Of a stretch of 64,000 bases of DNA, positions 13,074 through 25,458 are shown one piece after another (the stretch's first letter is position 1; each line of letters begins with the position of its first letter). The notes below the pieces were generated by a model. The model was not told the DNA's origin, ran no database searches, and was given only the letters and a program-made list of their open reading frames with translations. Position numbers and translations under genes: made by a program. This DNA comes from Rhabditoides inermis (taxonomy: Eukaryota; Nematoda; Chromadorea; Rhabditida; Rhabditidae), in the NCBI GenBank assembly GCA_963966185.1, contig CAWZYM010000203.1, positions 105,001-169,000 of the forward strand, given 5' to 3'.

Positions 13074-14369
13074 GAGAATGAGTGAGAGAGAATGAGAGAG
13101 AAAAGAAATATGAAGGGGAGGAGAAATGAAAACGTCCGAAGGGTCTTCGTTCAGGAAAATATCTGTCTCTGAAGACTTCTCTTCAGGTCTTTCTTTGTTT
13201 CTTGAATAGATCTGTGTTCCTATTCTCACCTCGTGCTTGCGTACGAGATATGAAATATTCCATCTGCCACCCCTTTTTCCGCCATTTCTCCACACACACA
13301 ACATCCATCCTCGACTTTGCATTCAATAGTGTTGATTGTGTTGTGCCGGGGTTTGGGTTGTCGCGTTGTCTCCTCCTCCTCCTTCTCCTCCTCCTCTTGT
13401 CTGCTCCTTCTCCTGCTCCTTCTCCACACTCACTGCTCTCAATTAGCTGCCACTTTCACGTTTCGAATATGTTGCAGGGGACTCTAAATGTTTTGCATGT
13501 ACCTTTTGCATGTACGCGTCACTGCAACCTCATTTTAGCGCGCGTAACTCTGTCTGTATAGAGAGTACAAAAGAAGCGTCCGAAAGTGACGCTCCCTTTT
13601 CAGCAGTGTCTTCTTAAAAGTCCTAAGAAACGCGCCCGAATTGTTGTTGTTGCCAAAATCTCGTTCGTGAACTCTGCCGTTCTTGTAGAGTGAGTAGTTC
13701 GCTTTGATGTGTTTGAGTGAGTGGCGCATCAAACTTTATTTGTGCTCCTCTTTCCCTTCACAGTAGCAGCAAGGAGTCTATTTTTGGCGTTTTACGCTTT
13801 TACACCGATGCCCTCTGCTGCGCTTTGTGTGAATCCGGCGTCGTCAACTTTCGAAGACGTCGACGTCTTCGCGTGATGATCAGATGTCAGAAGAACGCCG
13901 CCTGAGCACTGCACACATTATGCAACGACGCTAGTTATTCTTCGATGCTCTTCGAACGAGGGGCTAATCGAGCAGTGTTCTTTTGCTCGCTCAAACGGTA
14001 ATTAGAGGTCATCAGAGCTCAGACAGGGAGAGAGAGAGGGAGAGAGAGAGAGGGAGAGGGAGAGGGAGAGAGAGAGAGAGAGATAGCAAATCGGCGAGTC
14101 GAGACTACTAGTTCAGAAATCGTCGTGTGTGTAGTGTACCCTGCGCTTTCCGTAATTTGTCTCAATCGTCTCTCCTATCTCCTCATTCATGAATTCATCT
14201 CCTTTTTCATATTCATGAATCGTCTGATTCTCATAAAAACGATTTCACGTAATATTCTATGCAGATATCAATACACACAGACTGAGGTGTGTGAGCCTTC
14301 GGATCCGCTTTTTTGCAGATGTCTCATAAATGTGAAACGCCGCGCAGAAGCACACGTGTGAACAAGGAC

Positions 14370-14429
<60 letters not shown>

Positions 14430-15186
14430 CCCTCTGTCCTCTGTCCTCTCTAGTATTCACGGGTGTTTCCGGAACCAGAAAAGTCCGGAAGGCGTGAGTA
14501 CTCTCGCTGATTCACACCCTTCAAATCTGTGAAAAAATGTTTGAAGTTGAAGAGTGGGGGATCTTATCCCACCTCCCCTCCTCTTCTCCTTCTCCTCCTC
14601 CCACTCCTCCTCCTATTCCTTCTACTGGCTCCACCCACTTCCCCCCGCGTGAGAAAGAGAAAGAGAGGGAGAGAGTAAATATGAAATGTGAACGCATTTC
14701 GTCCTTGTTTCCTCCTTACTCTACTGATTAATCACACTTCCTTCCTCTCACAGAGTGTCTCCTAATTATTCATATTTCTTTCATACATGTTGCGTATCTG
14801 AGAAAATTATAATAGTAGAGCTTTGCTACCATAGTTTCGTGTTTTAGTGTGTTACGTTTTGCATATGTATTCGAAATTCGCTTAGTATTACTCCGTCAAT
14901 TGATAGTTAAAAATACGTTCTGGTGTATTTCGTTACATCAAAGGAAAGAATCGTTTTACGCACATCTCTTACAGTACACTTACCCTTCCCGACGATGCTC
15001 AAAACATTTACAGTGTACGTTTTGTGTCTAACGTGTGCTACTACGTGCTTTCTAACGCTTGGAACAGCATGTTCTTCTGTTGAAACTACCGTACCCAATA
15101 TTCAATCTCTAACATTCTCAAGTTGGCGTCACAGCTAGCTTGTGAAAAGCAGCAGGATGTTTGCAAGGATGTGTTGTTTTTTTCAG
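11161..15186. other. intergenic region between two divergent genes
   Basis: About 4 kb between the PGAP2-like gene (minus) and the channel gene (plus), so it probably holds both promoters. It contains many (GA)n/(CT)n runs, for example about 12,716-12,797, 13,018-13,070, 14,029-14,085 and 14,374-14,426. Missing 5' exons of the PGAP2-like gene may be here. A short plus-strand ORF at 15,000-15,137 begins with a signal-peptide-like run but has no support as a gene. Confidence 0.4.
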
Positions 15187-15187
15187 G
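15181..15187 (+). other. AG acceptor before the first ATG, possible trans-splice site
   Basis: A run of seven T followed by cag sits one base before the ATG of the channel gene. In nematodes an acceptor this close to the start codon is commonly used for spliced-leader addition. It could instead be the acceptor of an ordinary intron in the 5' untranslated region. Confidence 0.45.
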
Positions 15188-16334
15188 ATGCACCTGATTC
15201 CACTGGTGTCGATGATGGGTCTGCTGCCACATCCCTCATTCGGGGTGCGACCGCATGGCAGAAGACAGCACTTGGTCCAGCAACCACGCGTCATCGACGA
15301 GAAAGCGAACCGATGTGGGTGGTCCGCTTATCCGCATATCTTCATCTCCGCGCATAATGAACCGTGTAGGCGTGCGCATCTCTCTCTCTCTCTCTCACTC
15401 ACTCACTTTCTCGTCTTATGCAGAATGCGCAATGAACTGCACTCTCTCTTTTTCTCTTCCCCGAACCGATTTTTCGGTTCCTCCAGCCGTTTTTTGATCC
15501 TTTTTGAGACGACGCCATTGTCTGCCATGACGCTTCGCGGACGCCGAATCTGAGAAAGAGAGAGAAAGAGAAAAGAGAGAGAGATCTTTAGAACTTTGGA
15601 AATCCTCATTTCGAACGCGCAATACACACTCGAAATCTGATCGCAAAAACAGTTGAGTTGAGGTTATGGGTTATGGGTTATGGTATTGTGAAAACATTCG
15701 TTGATTGTCGTTTTAAAACAGTCAATGAGTGGGTGAGGTTATGGTAGTGACGCAGATAGAGGAAGAGCATGTGTAGTGATTAGGGATACTTTGTGTCTCA
15801 CTAATTAAAAAAAAGAACCTCAAGCGATGCTAATGTGAGATGATTCACATGTGTTCCTTTTCACAGATGATTGCACTGATACAGTGGGCTCCACCGCGAT
15901 CGAAACTGTGTTACTTTGTAGTTCAACTTCTATTAGAATTAGAGTCGCTTTGTGATTCAGAGAACACTTTTCGCAGCTGTGTAAAGTAAGAGATTTCCGC
16001 CATCTGCTACTGACCCCGGGACCAATTAGGGTAACGCGATACCCGTTCGAGGGTTTGCGAAAAAGAGAGTGAGAGAGAAAGAGAGAGAGAGAAGGAGAGA
16101 GAAAGCATGAGAGCTCTTTTACAGTTGATCAGCAAGAGTGTAGCCTCAACACCTGACATCGGACTAGGCAGATGAAGGCTAGTGACTGGGTTTCGGAACT
16201 CGAACCCTCTCGCGCAGTCAAATTAGCATGCGGAAAGCACTCATTCATGAGAAAAAGAAGATCCCTCCCGCCCCGCTGCAAACGCTACTTCCTCGTCATT
16301 ATTGTGGGAGTAGCGTGGGAGATCGCCTTTCAAG

Positions 16335-16381
<47 letters not shown>

Positions 16382-17187
16382 CACCCCTCTGAGCCCTCCT
16401 CTTTCTGTTGAGCCGAGTCATCTGCAACAAGTGATGCCGAAAATGCAAATGGGGATCGAGTCGCGACAAATTACATTGCAATGTGAACTAAGAGGGATGA
16501 TGTCAGATGAACTATAACATACTAACTAAATTTGTGGTTCAATTTATCTCTGTTTTGCAAAACGCCAACTTGCCTTGAATCTAACTAACATGATTTGGAT
16601 GAGTCCACATTGTTGTTAACATGACCTTTGGATATCGCTTCTTGAAAATTCTGGCGCGAGCCCTATTCTAAGCCAAAAGAGAGGGCGCTGCGCGCCCTCT
16701 CTAATTGCCCTCTAACCACTGACCACGCCTTGACGAATACAGATTTGAGGTGGTCCATCTTCCGGCGACTTCAAAAAACAAAACAAAAAGTTTCCGAAGA
16801 GATTAGCCACATCTTGACGCACACAAAACTGAGGTCTCAAGCTTCAAGACCATTCTCCTTTCAGCGACGCCGACGATGGTGCTGGATCACATCATGCGGC
16901 ACTACGACAAGCGGGTTCGGCCCAAGGCCGATTCAAACGAGCCCGTCATCGTTCACATGACCATTGTCCTCGGCATACTCACAGAAATCGTGAGTCGACC
17001 CTTTCGAATATTCATTCCGAATCGCAAACATGATAATTTGATATTCCCTTTTCATGTGTGTTTTTGTTTATAATGATTGTTTTCAGCGCGAGAACCAGCA
17101 AGTTGCGTCTATCGTCACGTCACACGTTCAGGTATCCATGCAACTTGCAACTTGCAATACTCTCTCCCTCTCCCTCTCTCCCTCTCC

Positions 17188-17234
<47 letters not shown>

Positions 17235-18451
17235 TAATGCGTTCACAATGCAAGTCTCCGCGCTTTTTTCACGAAGTCGCTTTAACGATTCTTTTTCTCC
17301 TTTTTCCTCAGCTCAGAGAACGGTCATGTCACACATGTTTTTTGTCTTTTTTCTTACCTTTTTCGTATTTCGAATTTCGTCTCCACACCAAATAAAATAC
17401 GAGTATATGTAGCTCTAAAAAGCACGAGGACTACGCATCTCACAAATCACATTGCGTACTCACACCCATTGTGTGACTTCTGAGAAAATGAGAGAGAGAG
17501 AGAGAGAGAGGGGGGAGAGGGAGAGAGAGAGAGAAAGGAAAGAGTGAGAGGACAACGAATTAAGGGAGTTGCACTGTTTGAATACGGAAACAGAGAAGGC
17601 GTATTATTATGGCCAAAACAAGTGCATACACGTTTCGAAGAGTTCTTCCGTGTTCTCGCTCTGATGAGTGAAATGTTGGGGTAAAACATGATTCGTTATA
17701 GAATAGAATGAGAAAGGCAAACATAGGGAGGAGAGAAAGAGAGGAGAGAAAGAGAGATGTGCTATTTTTTTTCAGCGATGGAACGATCCTATGCTCTCCT
17801 GGGATCCGGCCGAATTCAACGGGTTGAAGCAGGTTTGATATTATTATTATTCTTGTTTCGTAGAAAAAAAACTTTTATTCTTCAAATGTTTAGGTAGTTG
17901 TGCCACAATCGCTCGTCTGGGTGCCGAAACTCTTCATTTACAACAGGTACGGGAGAGAGAGAGAGAGAGAGAGAGAGAGACAACAATAATCAACCTTCTT
18001 ACTGGTATTCAATTAGAGAAAGCTACAAGCTACATAGTGTTTTTTTTCCGCCTATTTATTGTCCCCCAGGACTCTTGCCTTTTGAATGAATCATAATACC
18101 ACGTTGTTTTGGCAGGAAAATTTGTCTAAATCGAATCATGCTCGAAATTTGCTATATGCCCACGCTCTTTTTAGAAACATGAACTTGGAAATGAACTCTT
18201 GTGAATCAGAAAATTGTTAGTTTTTTTTCCAAATCTTGTGTGTATAAAAAATAAATAAAAGAGCTAGAGAGTGTGTGGGAGAGAGAGAGAGTGAGAGAAA
18301 GAGAGAGAGAGAGAGCGGGGGAGTGGAGAGAAAAAGCAGAAGAGATAAGGAAGTTGCATTTTATGCAAAATAGCGTACGTGCCATCCGGAATAAACAAGC
18401 CCCCGCAAAAGCAAGGGGCGCATAAAATGTTGCCAAGTTGTGTGTGTGTTT

Positions 18452-18498
<47 letters not shown>

Positions 18499-18675
18499 AA
18501 GATCATCTTTGGTGCATTGAGCCCACGGGGGCGCAGAAATCAGTGATCAATGACACTTTGCCACGTTTTGTAATGTAACGCGATACTACGATGGAGTGTT
18601 AGTGGGGTCAAACAACTTACGCAAAAAACATAATAAAACCTATGTAAACGAAGAGAGATATGTAGAAAGATGAAT

Positions 18676-18712
<37 letters not shown>

Positions 18713-19108
18713 TTCCAGTATGGACACGAAGGACATGCTGACGGACGAGCGCTATGACGTCAGACTGCTGCATACCGGCGAGATCAAAGTCAACATACCA
18801 CAGTACGTCACCACTATATGCAGGTATCTGTTGCATTTTGAGTGTTACAATTTGAGTTACTAGTCGACCTCACTGTTGCACTCTCAGATCAGAACACTCA
18901 CGCTACTGATAAATCGATAGCTAATCAATAAATCGATATTGTTCAGGCTGAACATCGAGCTATTCCCGTTCGACACGCAGTTCTGCGCCATTGCACTGGC
19001 GTCGCCCCTGTTGTCGGTGGAGGAGATGGACGTCAACGCGACGCAACCACCCAGGGACAGCTACTTCGCGGTGGGGCAGACATCTCTCTCTCTCTCTCGC
19101 TCTCTCGC

Positions 19109-19139
<31 letters not shown>

Positions 19140-19817
19140 GTCTGTCTCTCGCTCTCTCGCTCTCTCCTCTTTTTCCTCTCACTTCTAGTTTCTCTATTTC
19201 GATAGTAGTACACGTTTTGCTCTTTTTCGTAGTCGGATTGTTCAGTGGTGGGAGAGAGAGAGATTCAAATATTCATCACAGATTCATCCGGAATCGCTAT
19301 ATCTGTATATGACGCTACAATCACAACAATATGAATGGACACATACAGTAGGGCATGCAGGTGAACATAGGCTAATGACTAATGGCTAATGGTGTGAGAC
19401 ATATTGAAATCACAAAATGCGCTGAAATCACGTGTTAGAACCGATGAGTTCAATGCTTGACGAGCGCTATTGTCGAGAGAAATCAACTGGTTCGGGTGAT
19501 TATAGAGTGTTCGTCAACGCAAGTCTTTCAACGCACTTGTACGTACTCGATGAATGATGCATGCTATCTGATAAGACCGCAAGGGCTGAGTGAATCACAA
19601 ATCACAATGCATTAGTATAATTAATGAATTAATGAACACTCTTTCTCTTGACACACCATACTGAGGATTGTTCGTTATTTTTTATAGTTTTGTTTTCGTG
19701 AGATCTAGTAATCTAGTTCTAGTACTCGGCCGCCAGTATAAAAATCTGAATGTGCATCTGATATCTAGAAGTACACCACCGATGAGAATACTAAGGGCAT
19801 TGAGTATTATGCGTCGC

Positions 19818-19867
<50 letters not shown>

Positions 19868-21712
19868 ACATCTTTATTATGAAACTCGACACACGGGCTG
19901 GGACTAGACAATGGCGGCCCGCGGCGCAAACAGGCAGTGAGAATCTGAGAATATGTGTTTTAATTAGCATACTGGAGTGTGGATAGAGGAAGGAACCAGG
20001 TCTCGTGATTCATATGTTTCTCTTATGCGGGCACACAACAACACGACTTCCTTATGTGGGTATATACGTAAGGGAATGTGGAGCTTTTTTAAAGGTTTCC
20101 CTATGAACGATTTGTGATGGATGTTAAACAGTAACAGGATTCGGACACGGTACATTCATAACAATCTGATCATAACAATTTGAGGTGGTTCATTGTCTAG
20201 TTCCATTGGTTCCATTCATGCTAGAAATCACGCGCTGTGTGATAGGTTGAAAGATGGATTGTGACACAAAAGAGTCGGTTGGGTAGGAATCTTATTCGAG
20301 TCTCAAGCGAGCTAGAACCAAGTATCATCTCTCTAGCGCAGGCTAAAGATGATTCGCACTATGTAGACAACTGTGAGTTTTTTGTTAGTAATATAATCAT
20401 AAAACAATATTAGTTTAATTAAATAAACAATACATATAATAAAATAAACAATTGCAGGGCAACGCGGAGTGGCAGGTGATCAATGTGACAGTCAGGCAGA
20501 TGAAGTTCATGGAGTACGGAGAGTATCGGGCCGAGGTGGGTGTACATTGTATGTATGTTGTATGTATTTGTTTAAAAATAACTTTTAAAAAATCAGCAAG
20601 TATCCTCCCTTCCATAGTACATAGTTGTACATATTGTTCAAAAGCGACCCATTGATGTTGGTTTTTTTGTGAACATTGAAAAATAATTAGTAAAATATGT
20701 TCTATGACTATTTCGTAGCCACAGAGAAACGTACTTGCGTATATTGAAGTGTTTATTTCCACGGCAAGGGAGAAGTAAATAACGATAAAAGGCAAGCATG
20801 AAAAATATGTGGATAAACAAGGCTAACCCTAGGCTGACCAGTGCAAGTGGTCAGCTACTTATTGGGGGGCCCTCAGTATGTTGTAATCACACTAATCGCG
20901 GATGTACTAATCAAAATCTCTAGCACAAATCTCCAGCATTGTAACTACTACCCTGGACCAGGCGGATTCAAATGTTTCCGTTGTCAAAGTGCGTTTTCGT
21001 AAAGTGCGTGTTTCAAAAAGTACATCCGCACTTTGCATATTGTAGATAGAAAAGCGTGGCATACAAATCAGCACTTCCGAGGTACACTCCGGTACCAAGT
21101 ATGTACCAAGTACGAACCAACGGAACACACTAAACCAACGGAACACACTATTTTAAAATCAACAATTTCGACCTATGTAGTTTGGGCGAACCTAGAACTG
21201 AAGACGTTATAAAAACAAAACGTAGCTAAAACGCTATATATTTGCGCACAGTGCTGTGAATGTGTCCGAAAATGTTTTAAGTAGAAATGACTTGATCTCA
21301 CGAAAATGGGCAAAAGTGTGGTGTCGTTCCATAGTCTTCTCTCGACCCCTCCGCTGTAGCACAAGTCTCTTGAATCAGGAACTACATACCTTTTATTAAT
21401 CCGATGACGTCACTTCGCAGGTGCACTACATCTTACATCTCAACCGCCGTCCGATCTACTATGTGACTGTAATTGTCGTGCCGACTTTCCTCATATCAGC
21501 CCTCTCAATTCTCGGAATATTCTCACCGGGAAGCAACGATGGACCGAGGAATGAAAAAGTGGGATTGTTGTTGTATGTCATAGAAAATGTTTGTTATGTA
21601 AACATATCAATGAACTAGATTAGTTATCGATCGTAGATGTGGTTTTTATTCAGAATTGATCGGTTAGGTAAGTAAATACAACACTTTTTTCAAAGCTTGT
21701 CGTTCGGGGGGG

Positions 21713-21763
<51 letters not shown>

Positions 21764-22198
21764 TCCTATTATGAATTAGTGATGTGAGCTTCTATTTCTC
21801 TGCCTCTCCCTCTTCTTCTTCTCCCCTCTTTTCTTATCCTCTCTCTTTTTCTGCAGGGCGACCAGGATTGTATTATATTCTATTCTATTCTCTCTGGCTT
21901 CGTGGCATAATTGGACCGGGAAATGTTCAAAAACCATAGAAAGAAAAAAGTGGGATGTGGAAACGAAGTTGGTGTAACAAAGGCTACTGAAATTTTTAAT
22001 CGTAGCTAACAGGCGTTAATTTAAAAAAAAGTTTTGAATAGAGTGGGGAAAAAGAAAGAAAAAGAGATTCTTTATTTTCAGGTCTCCCTGGGTCTCGGTT
22101 CGCTTCTTGCAATGACTGTCCTTCTTGACATTGTGGCTGGAGCCATGCCAAAAAGCAACTCCATCCCTCTGTTAGGTAAGAGAGAGAGAGAGAGAGAC

Positions 22199-22231
<33 letters not shown>

Positions 22232-23404
22232 TTCCCCTTCAGGTTTCTACATAATTGTCGTGATCATGGTGTGTGCTATCGGCGTCGCCATTTCCATGGC
22301 TCTGCTGGGACTGAGTAGGAGTTACATTCAAGTCAGTTTTTTTTATTAATTATATTTCTTTGTCTATATATTATAGGTTTTTTCGTTCCATTAACATTCC
22401 TGTTTACAGACGGAAGAGATGCCGACATCGACCGCGTATAGGCTACTCAACCTCAAACAGGTTTGGAAAGAGTTTAACAAAAAAAACATTTGCAAAATGC
22501 AATAGAAAATGAAGCCGATCGACACAAAACAATCTGGCGCGAGGTCTATCCAAAAACAAATATGTAGGCGCTGAGCGCACTTTCTAATCGGTAAAATGTA
22601 AAGTGATCATTTCAGTTAAAGCGCGTGCAGCACAACGGCTCGATGCACGCGCCTCCCAACTACACCCCGCTGGAGGGGGGCAAAGTAGTGTGAGTGGATT
22701 TATAGTTTGTTTTACATAGTTGTTCTCTTCTGCTTAAAAAAAAACAGTTGGGATGGATAGCTACATCTGAAACACGGTTATTGATACATCCCTCTGCAGA
22801 CTAGTCTCTTGCATCGATTTGCTACCTTTATCTTGACCCTATTCCTGGTATATTAGACAACCACAAAGTGTATATATATAAATTTGAGGTAACAAGTTGA
22901 ACAAAACCAGTTTCGACTTCTAGAGTGGCATTGTTTTAATTATATTTTTTTAAATGTGTATTTCATTTCAGTCCCAAGTTCCCGGACCTGGTGGCGATCT
23001 ACAATCAGATGATCGAAGTGGCGAGGGCACAACGGGTGTACAGGGAGAGGATAGAGAGACAGCAGTGGTATGCAAAGGTGAGAGAGAGGGGAAAGAGACA
23101 GAGAGAGAGAGAGAGGGGGGAAAGAGACAGAGAAAGAGAGATCATCGTTTGCTGCGATACGCTTCGACTATTTGTTATCTTTCCACACGATTACTGTTTT
23201 TCAATAAATTCGAGAAAAGTTGTTTTCATGAACATAATGCTAAAAGTTATTTTCTAGGTGGAGAAGGAGTGGAATCGCATCTTCGCGAGGGTCGACATCG
23301 TCTTCCTCTTCATCTTCCAATCGCTCAACCTGCTCATTCTCCTCCTCTTTCTGCGCTACGCACTCGTGCCCCTTCCCGAACTCCCCGACGACTTCACCGT
23401 ATAA
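15188..23404 (+). CDS. Cys-loop ligand-gated ion channel subunit, nicotinic type (non-alpha)
   Basis: Fifteen exons: 15188-15365, 16865-16989, 17087-17131, 17776-17832, 17894-17946, 18719-18823, 18947-19070, 20458-20535, 21421-21558, 22082-22175, 22243-22331, 22410-22460, 22616-22689, 22972-23077, 23258-23404. All phases agree and give about 487 aa. The ligand domain has VLDHIMRHYDKRVRP, WNDPMLSWDP and WVPKLFIYNS. The Cys-loop is C187 to C201 with 13 residues between and LFPFDTQFC. TM1 follows RRPIYY, TM2 starts after GPRNEK, TM3 begins FYIIVVIMV and TM4 lies near the C-terminus. Such subunits form pentameric postsynaptic channels. Loop C has no vicinal Cys pair, so this is not an alpha-type subunit. 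Glu at -1' of TM2 favours cation conduction; Asp at 16' is unusual. The first exon (signal peptide, low hydrophobicity) is the least certain part. The closest C. elegans acr or lgc gene cannot be named by eye. Confidence 0.9.
16585..16704 (+). mobile_element. Helitron-like 3' terminus
   Basis: Ends with an 11-bp hairpin (agagagggcgc, loop tgc, gcgccctctct; 16,678-16,702) whose right arm runs into CTAA, followed by T. The upstream segment with ttcttgaaaattctggcgcg is repeated at 40,316-40,391 and, on the other strand, at 43,825-43,960. Helitrons end in a hairpin plus CTRR and insert before T. The hairpin is closer to CTAA than usual and no 5' end or Rep/helicase is visible, so the class is inference. 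Confidence 0.55.
19275..19380. repeat. dispersed repeat shared with 9,346-9,450
   Basis: Second copy of the repeat in the PGAP2-like gene intron, here in the intron between channel exons 7 and 8, next to a (GA)n run. Confidence 0.65.
21711..21760. repeat. G-run plus (GA)n array
   Basis: A run of nine G followed by about 44 bp of GA, in the channel gene intron between exons 9 and 10. It stands here for the many similar arrays in this window; the longest are listed separately. Confidence 0.9.
22530..22587 (+). mobile_element. diverged Helitron-like 3' terminus
   Basis: Contains tctggcgcgag and a short GC-rich palindrome (gcgctgagcgc), then ttCTAA at 22,584-22,587 followed by T. Order and spacing match the better copy at 16,585-16,704. 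It lies in the intron just upstream of channel exon 13. Confidence 0.45.
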
Positions 23405-23672
23405 GTGCCGCAAGTGCCGTGTCCACAGGAGTTATACGTACCAATTTATTTCGCAATTCACACCCGAGACCTTTTTTGTATGTATTTTTGTTAGCTGCTC
23501 ACGTTTTTAGATCTTTAGTTATTGTGCCCGGTTTACAGTATTTTCTTGTACAGAATTCGCAAACGATTTTTGAGTTAAATCGGGTTTCGCCACCAAATGG
23601 CGACCACAAAAGGTGCTTCAATGTATATCTGTATCGTTTAATTCCCTGTACATTTTCACAATTTTGGAGTTA

Positions 23673-23678
23673 AATAAA
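23673..23678 (+). promoter_or_regulatory. polyadenylation signal AATAAA (channel gene)
   Basis: Exact AATAAA 269 nt after the channel stop codon, followed by a T- and A-rich stretch. It is the first canonical hexamer I see downstream of the stop. Confidence 0.65.
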
Positions 23679-23715
23679 TAATTTAAAAAAACGATTCAAA
23701 CGAATACTATTATTT

Positions 23716-23721
23716 TTTATT
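23716..23721 (-). promoter_or_regulatory. polyadenylation signal AATAAA (peptide receptor gene)
   Basis: Minus-strand AATAAA about 234 nt after the receptor stop codon. It lies only about 38 bp from the plus-strand signal, so the two transcripts probably end nearly back to back or overlap slightly. Confidence 0.65.
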
Positions 23722-23954
23722 GCAAATAAACACATTCAGTAAACGTGACAACCCGCATTTATAAATAAAAGGAAATGGAAAAGGAAAAGTTATTGGAAAT
23801 GACGCGATGTTAGATGGTCAAATGAATGATTTCGCATGAATGATTTCGAAGCGCATTCGGACAGAATAATATGAACGAAGAGAAGAGAGAAGCAGGAGAT
23901 ACTTACGAAAGAGTGAAATACAAGGTGAGAGAGAGGTGAGAGAGAGTCAAAGAA

Positions 23955-24551
23955 TCATAGAAACGCGTCCTTGGATGCATCTTCTCCGTCGTTGATATTG
24001 ACCAGAAGCGGGATGGAAGTGGAGCGCTGGTTCTTAAAAAAGATGTGTCCGTCAATCAATAAAATAAAAATCAGTATCTACTCACTGGAATACGAATAAT
24101 TTTGGGCGACATGGAAGAAGTTGTCGAACTCGAGCCAAAGTCGTTCGGTTTCCTGAAGTCGTTCATTTATTCATTTATTTTTCAATTCAAACCCACATCA
24201 TATTATTGTTGCCACTAAAATCACCGGACATGATTCGCTGTCGAATGTCGGAGAGCCTGAAACATTAGTTTGATTTTTATATCAATGCCTATCGATTTTT
24301 AAACGCATACACAAAATAGATTTTTTCTCTGCTATAACCTCATAACTCATGATAACGAACTAGTTAAACATCGCCATGAGAGTTTGAAAACAAAACGAAA
24401 AACTACTGACGAGTGTCGTATTCGGTTGGCGAGACTGCTGGCGCGACCGATTTCGACGGAGAGTTCGGAGATGCGGCGGGCACCCGACATCCTGGAAGGG
24501 GTCTCTCTCTCTCTCTCTCTCGCCCTCTCTCGCCCTCTCTCTTTCTTTCTT

Positions 24552-24587
<36 letters not shown>

Positions 24588-24622
24588 GTCTTTCTCTCCC
24601 CGTTTCTCTCCCTCTCTCCCCC

Positions 24623-24662
<40 letters not shown>

Positions 24663-25425
24663 TGTGCCGACTGATCGCCTCCTTGGTGCAGTTCGCTGTC
24701 TGCACGATCGACTGCCGCTTTTTCGCCATAGCCATCATGTGCTGGAAAAACAAATGACGAAATACTTTGGAGTAGCATTAGGGGAGCACTTTTTTTGACA
24801 AACTTCAAGGGATGTGCGGATGTATGTATAACGCCGGCGTGCGATCAGAACTATGTTTCTTTTTGTGTCATTTCTGCCAACTTCTGTCAGCATGAAAAAC
24901 TGCGTATATGGTCGCGTTTTCATACGAATCCAGCAAGACGGGTGCGCAAGCAGCCCGTGTATAGGGGTATTGCTAACGAGTTGCGCTCTTTCACTGAGAG
25001 AGTTGCTAGAGTTAAGTTGCTAGAACTAATAGTTTGCAGGAGGAAGTTGGAAGATGCGCGGACTCTACCCACCTGACTCCGCAGCTACAACTACCTACCA
25101 GGTTCACATGCGTTTTATCTATTTCGCATCACGCGTAAGAAAATATATAAGAAAAAATATGTAAGGTAACCAAATTAGGAAGCAGTGGGCAGAGGGCAGG
25201 TTGTGGAAGGTGCAGGTTGTGAAAGATGCAGTGCCCACCTGACTCCGCAGCTCCCTGTTGATGAGCGCGTAGAGGACGGGGTTGGCTGCGGAGTTGAAGC
25301 ACACGAGGAGGTGGGCGATGAAGAACATGGCGGACAGGGCCGGCGTCATCCAGGAGACCTGCGGGGGGGGGGGGGGGGGGGGTGAGAGGGAGAGGGGGGG
25401 GGAAAGAGAGAGAGAGGGGGAGAGA

Positions 25426-25458
<33 letters not shown>

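Larger units (their letters stand above)
23405..23954. other. shared 3' region of two convergent genes
   Basis: Holds the 3' untranslated regions of the channel gene (plus) and the peptide receptor gene (minus). Each has a canonical polyadenylation signal within this stretch and the signals nearly meet. No exon is apparent. Confidence 0.7.

Noticed and set aside
14995..15137. 47-codon ORF with a signal-peptide-like start (MLKTFTVYVLCLTCATTCFL)
   Set aside because: No family, splice or conservation support. An alternative first exon of the channel gene is possible but nothing favours it over the 15,188 start.
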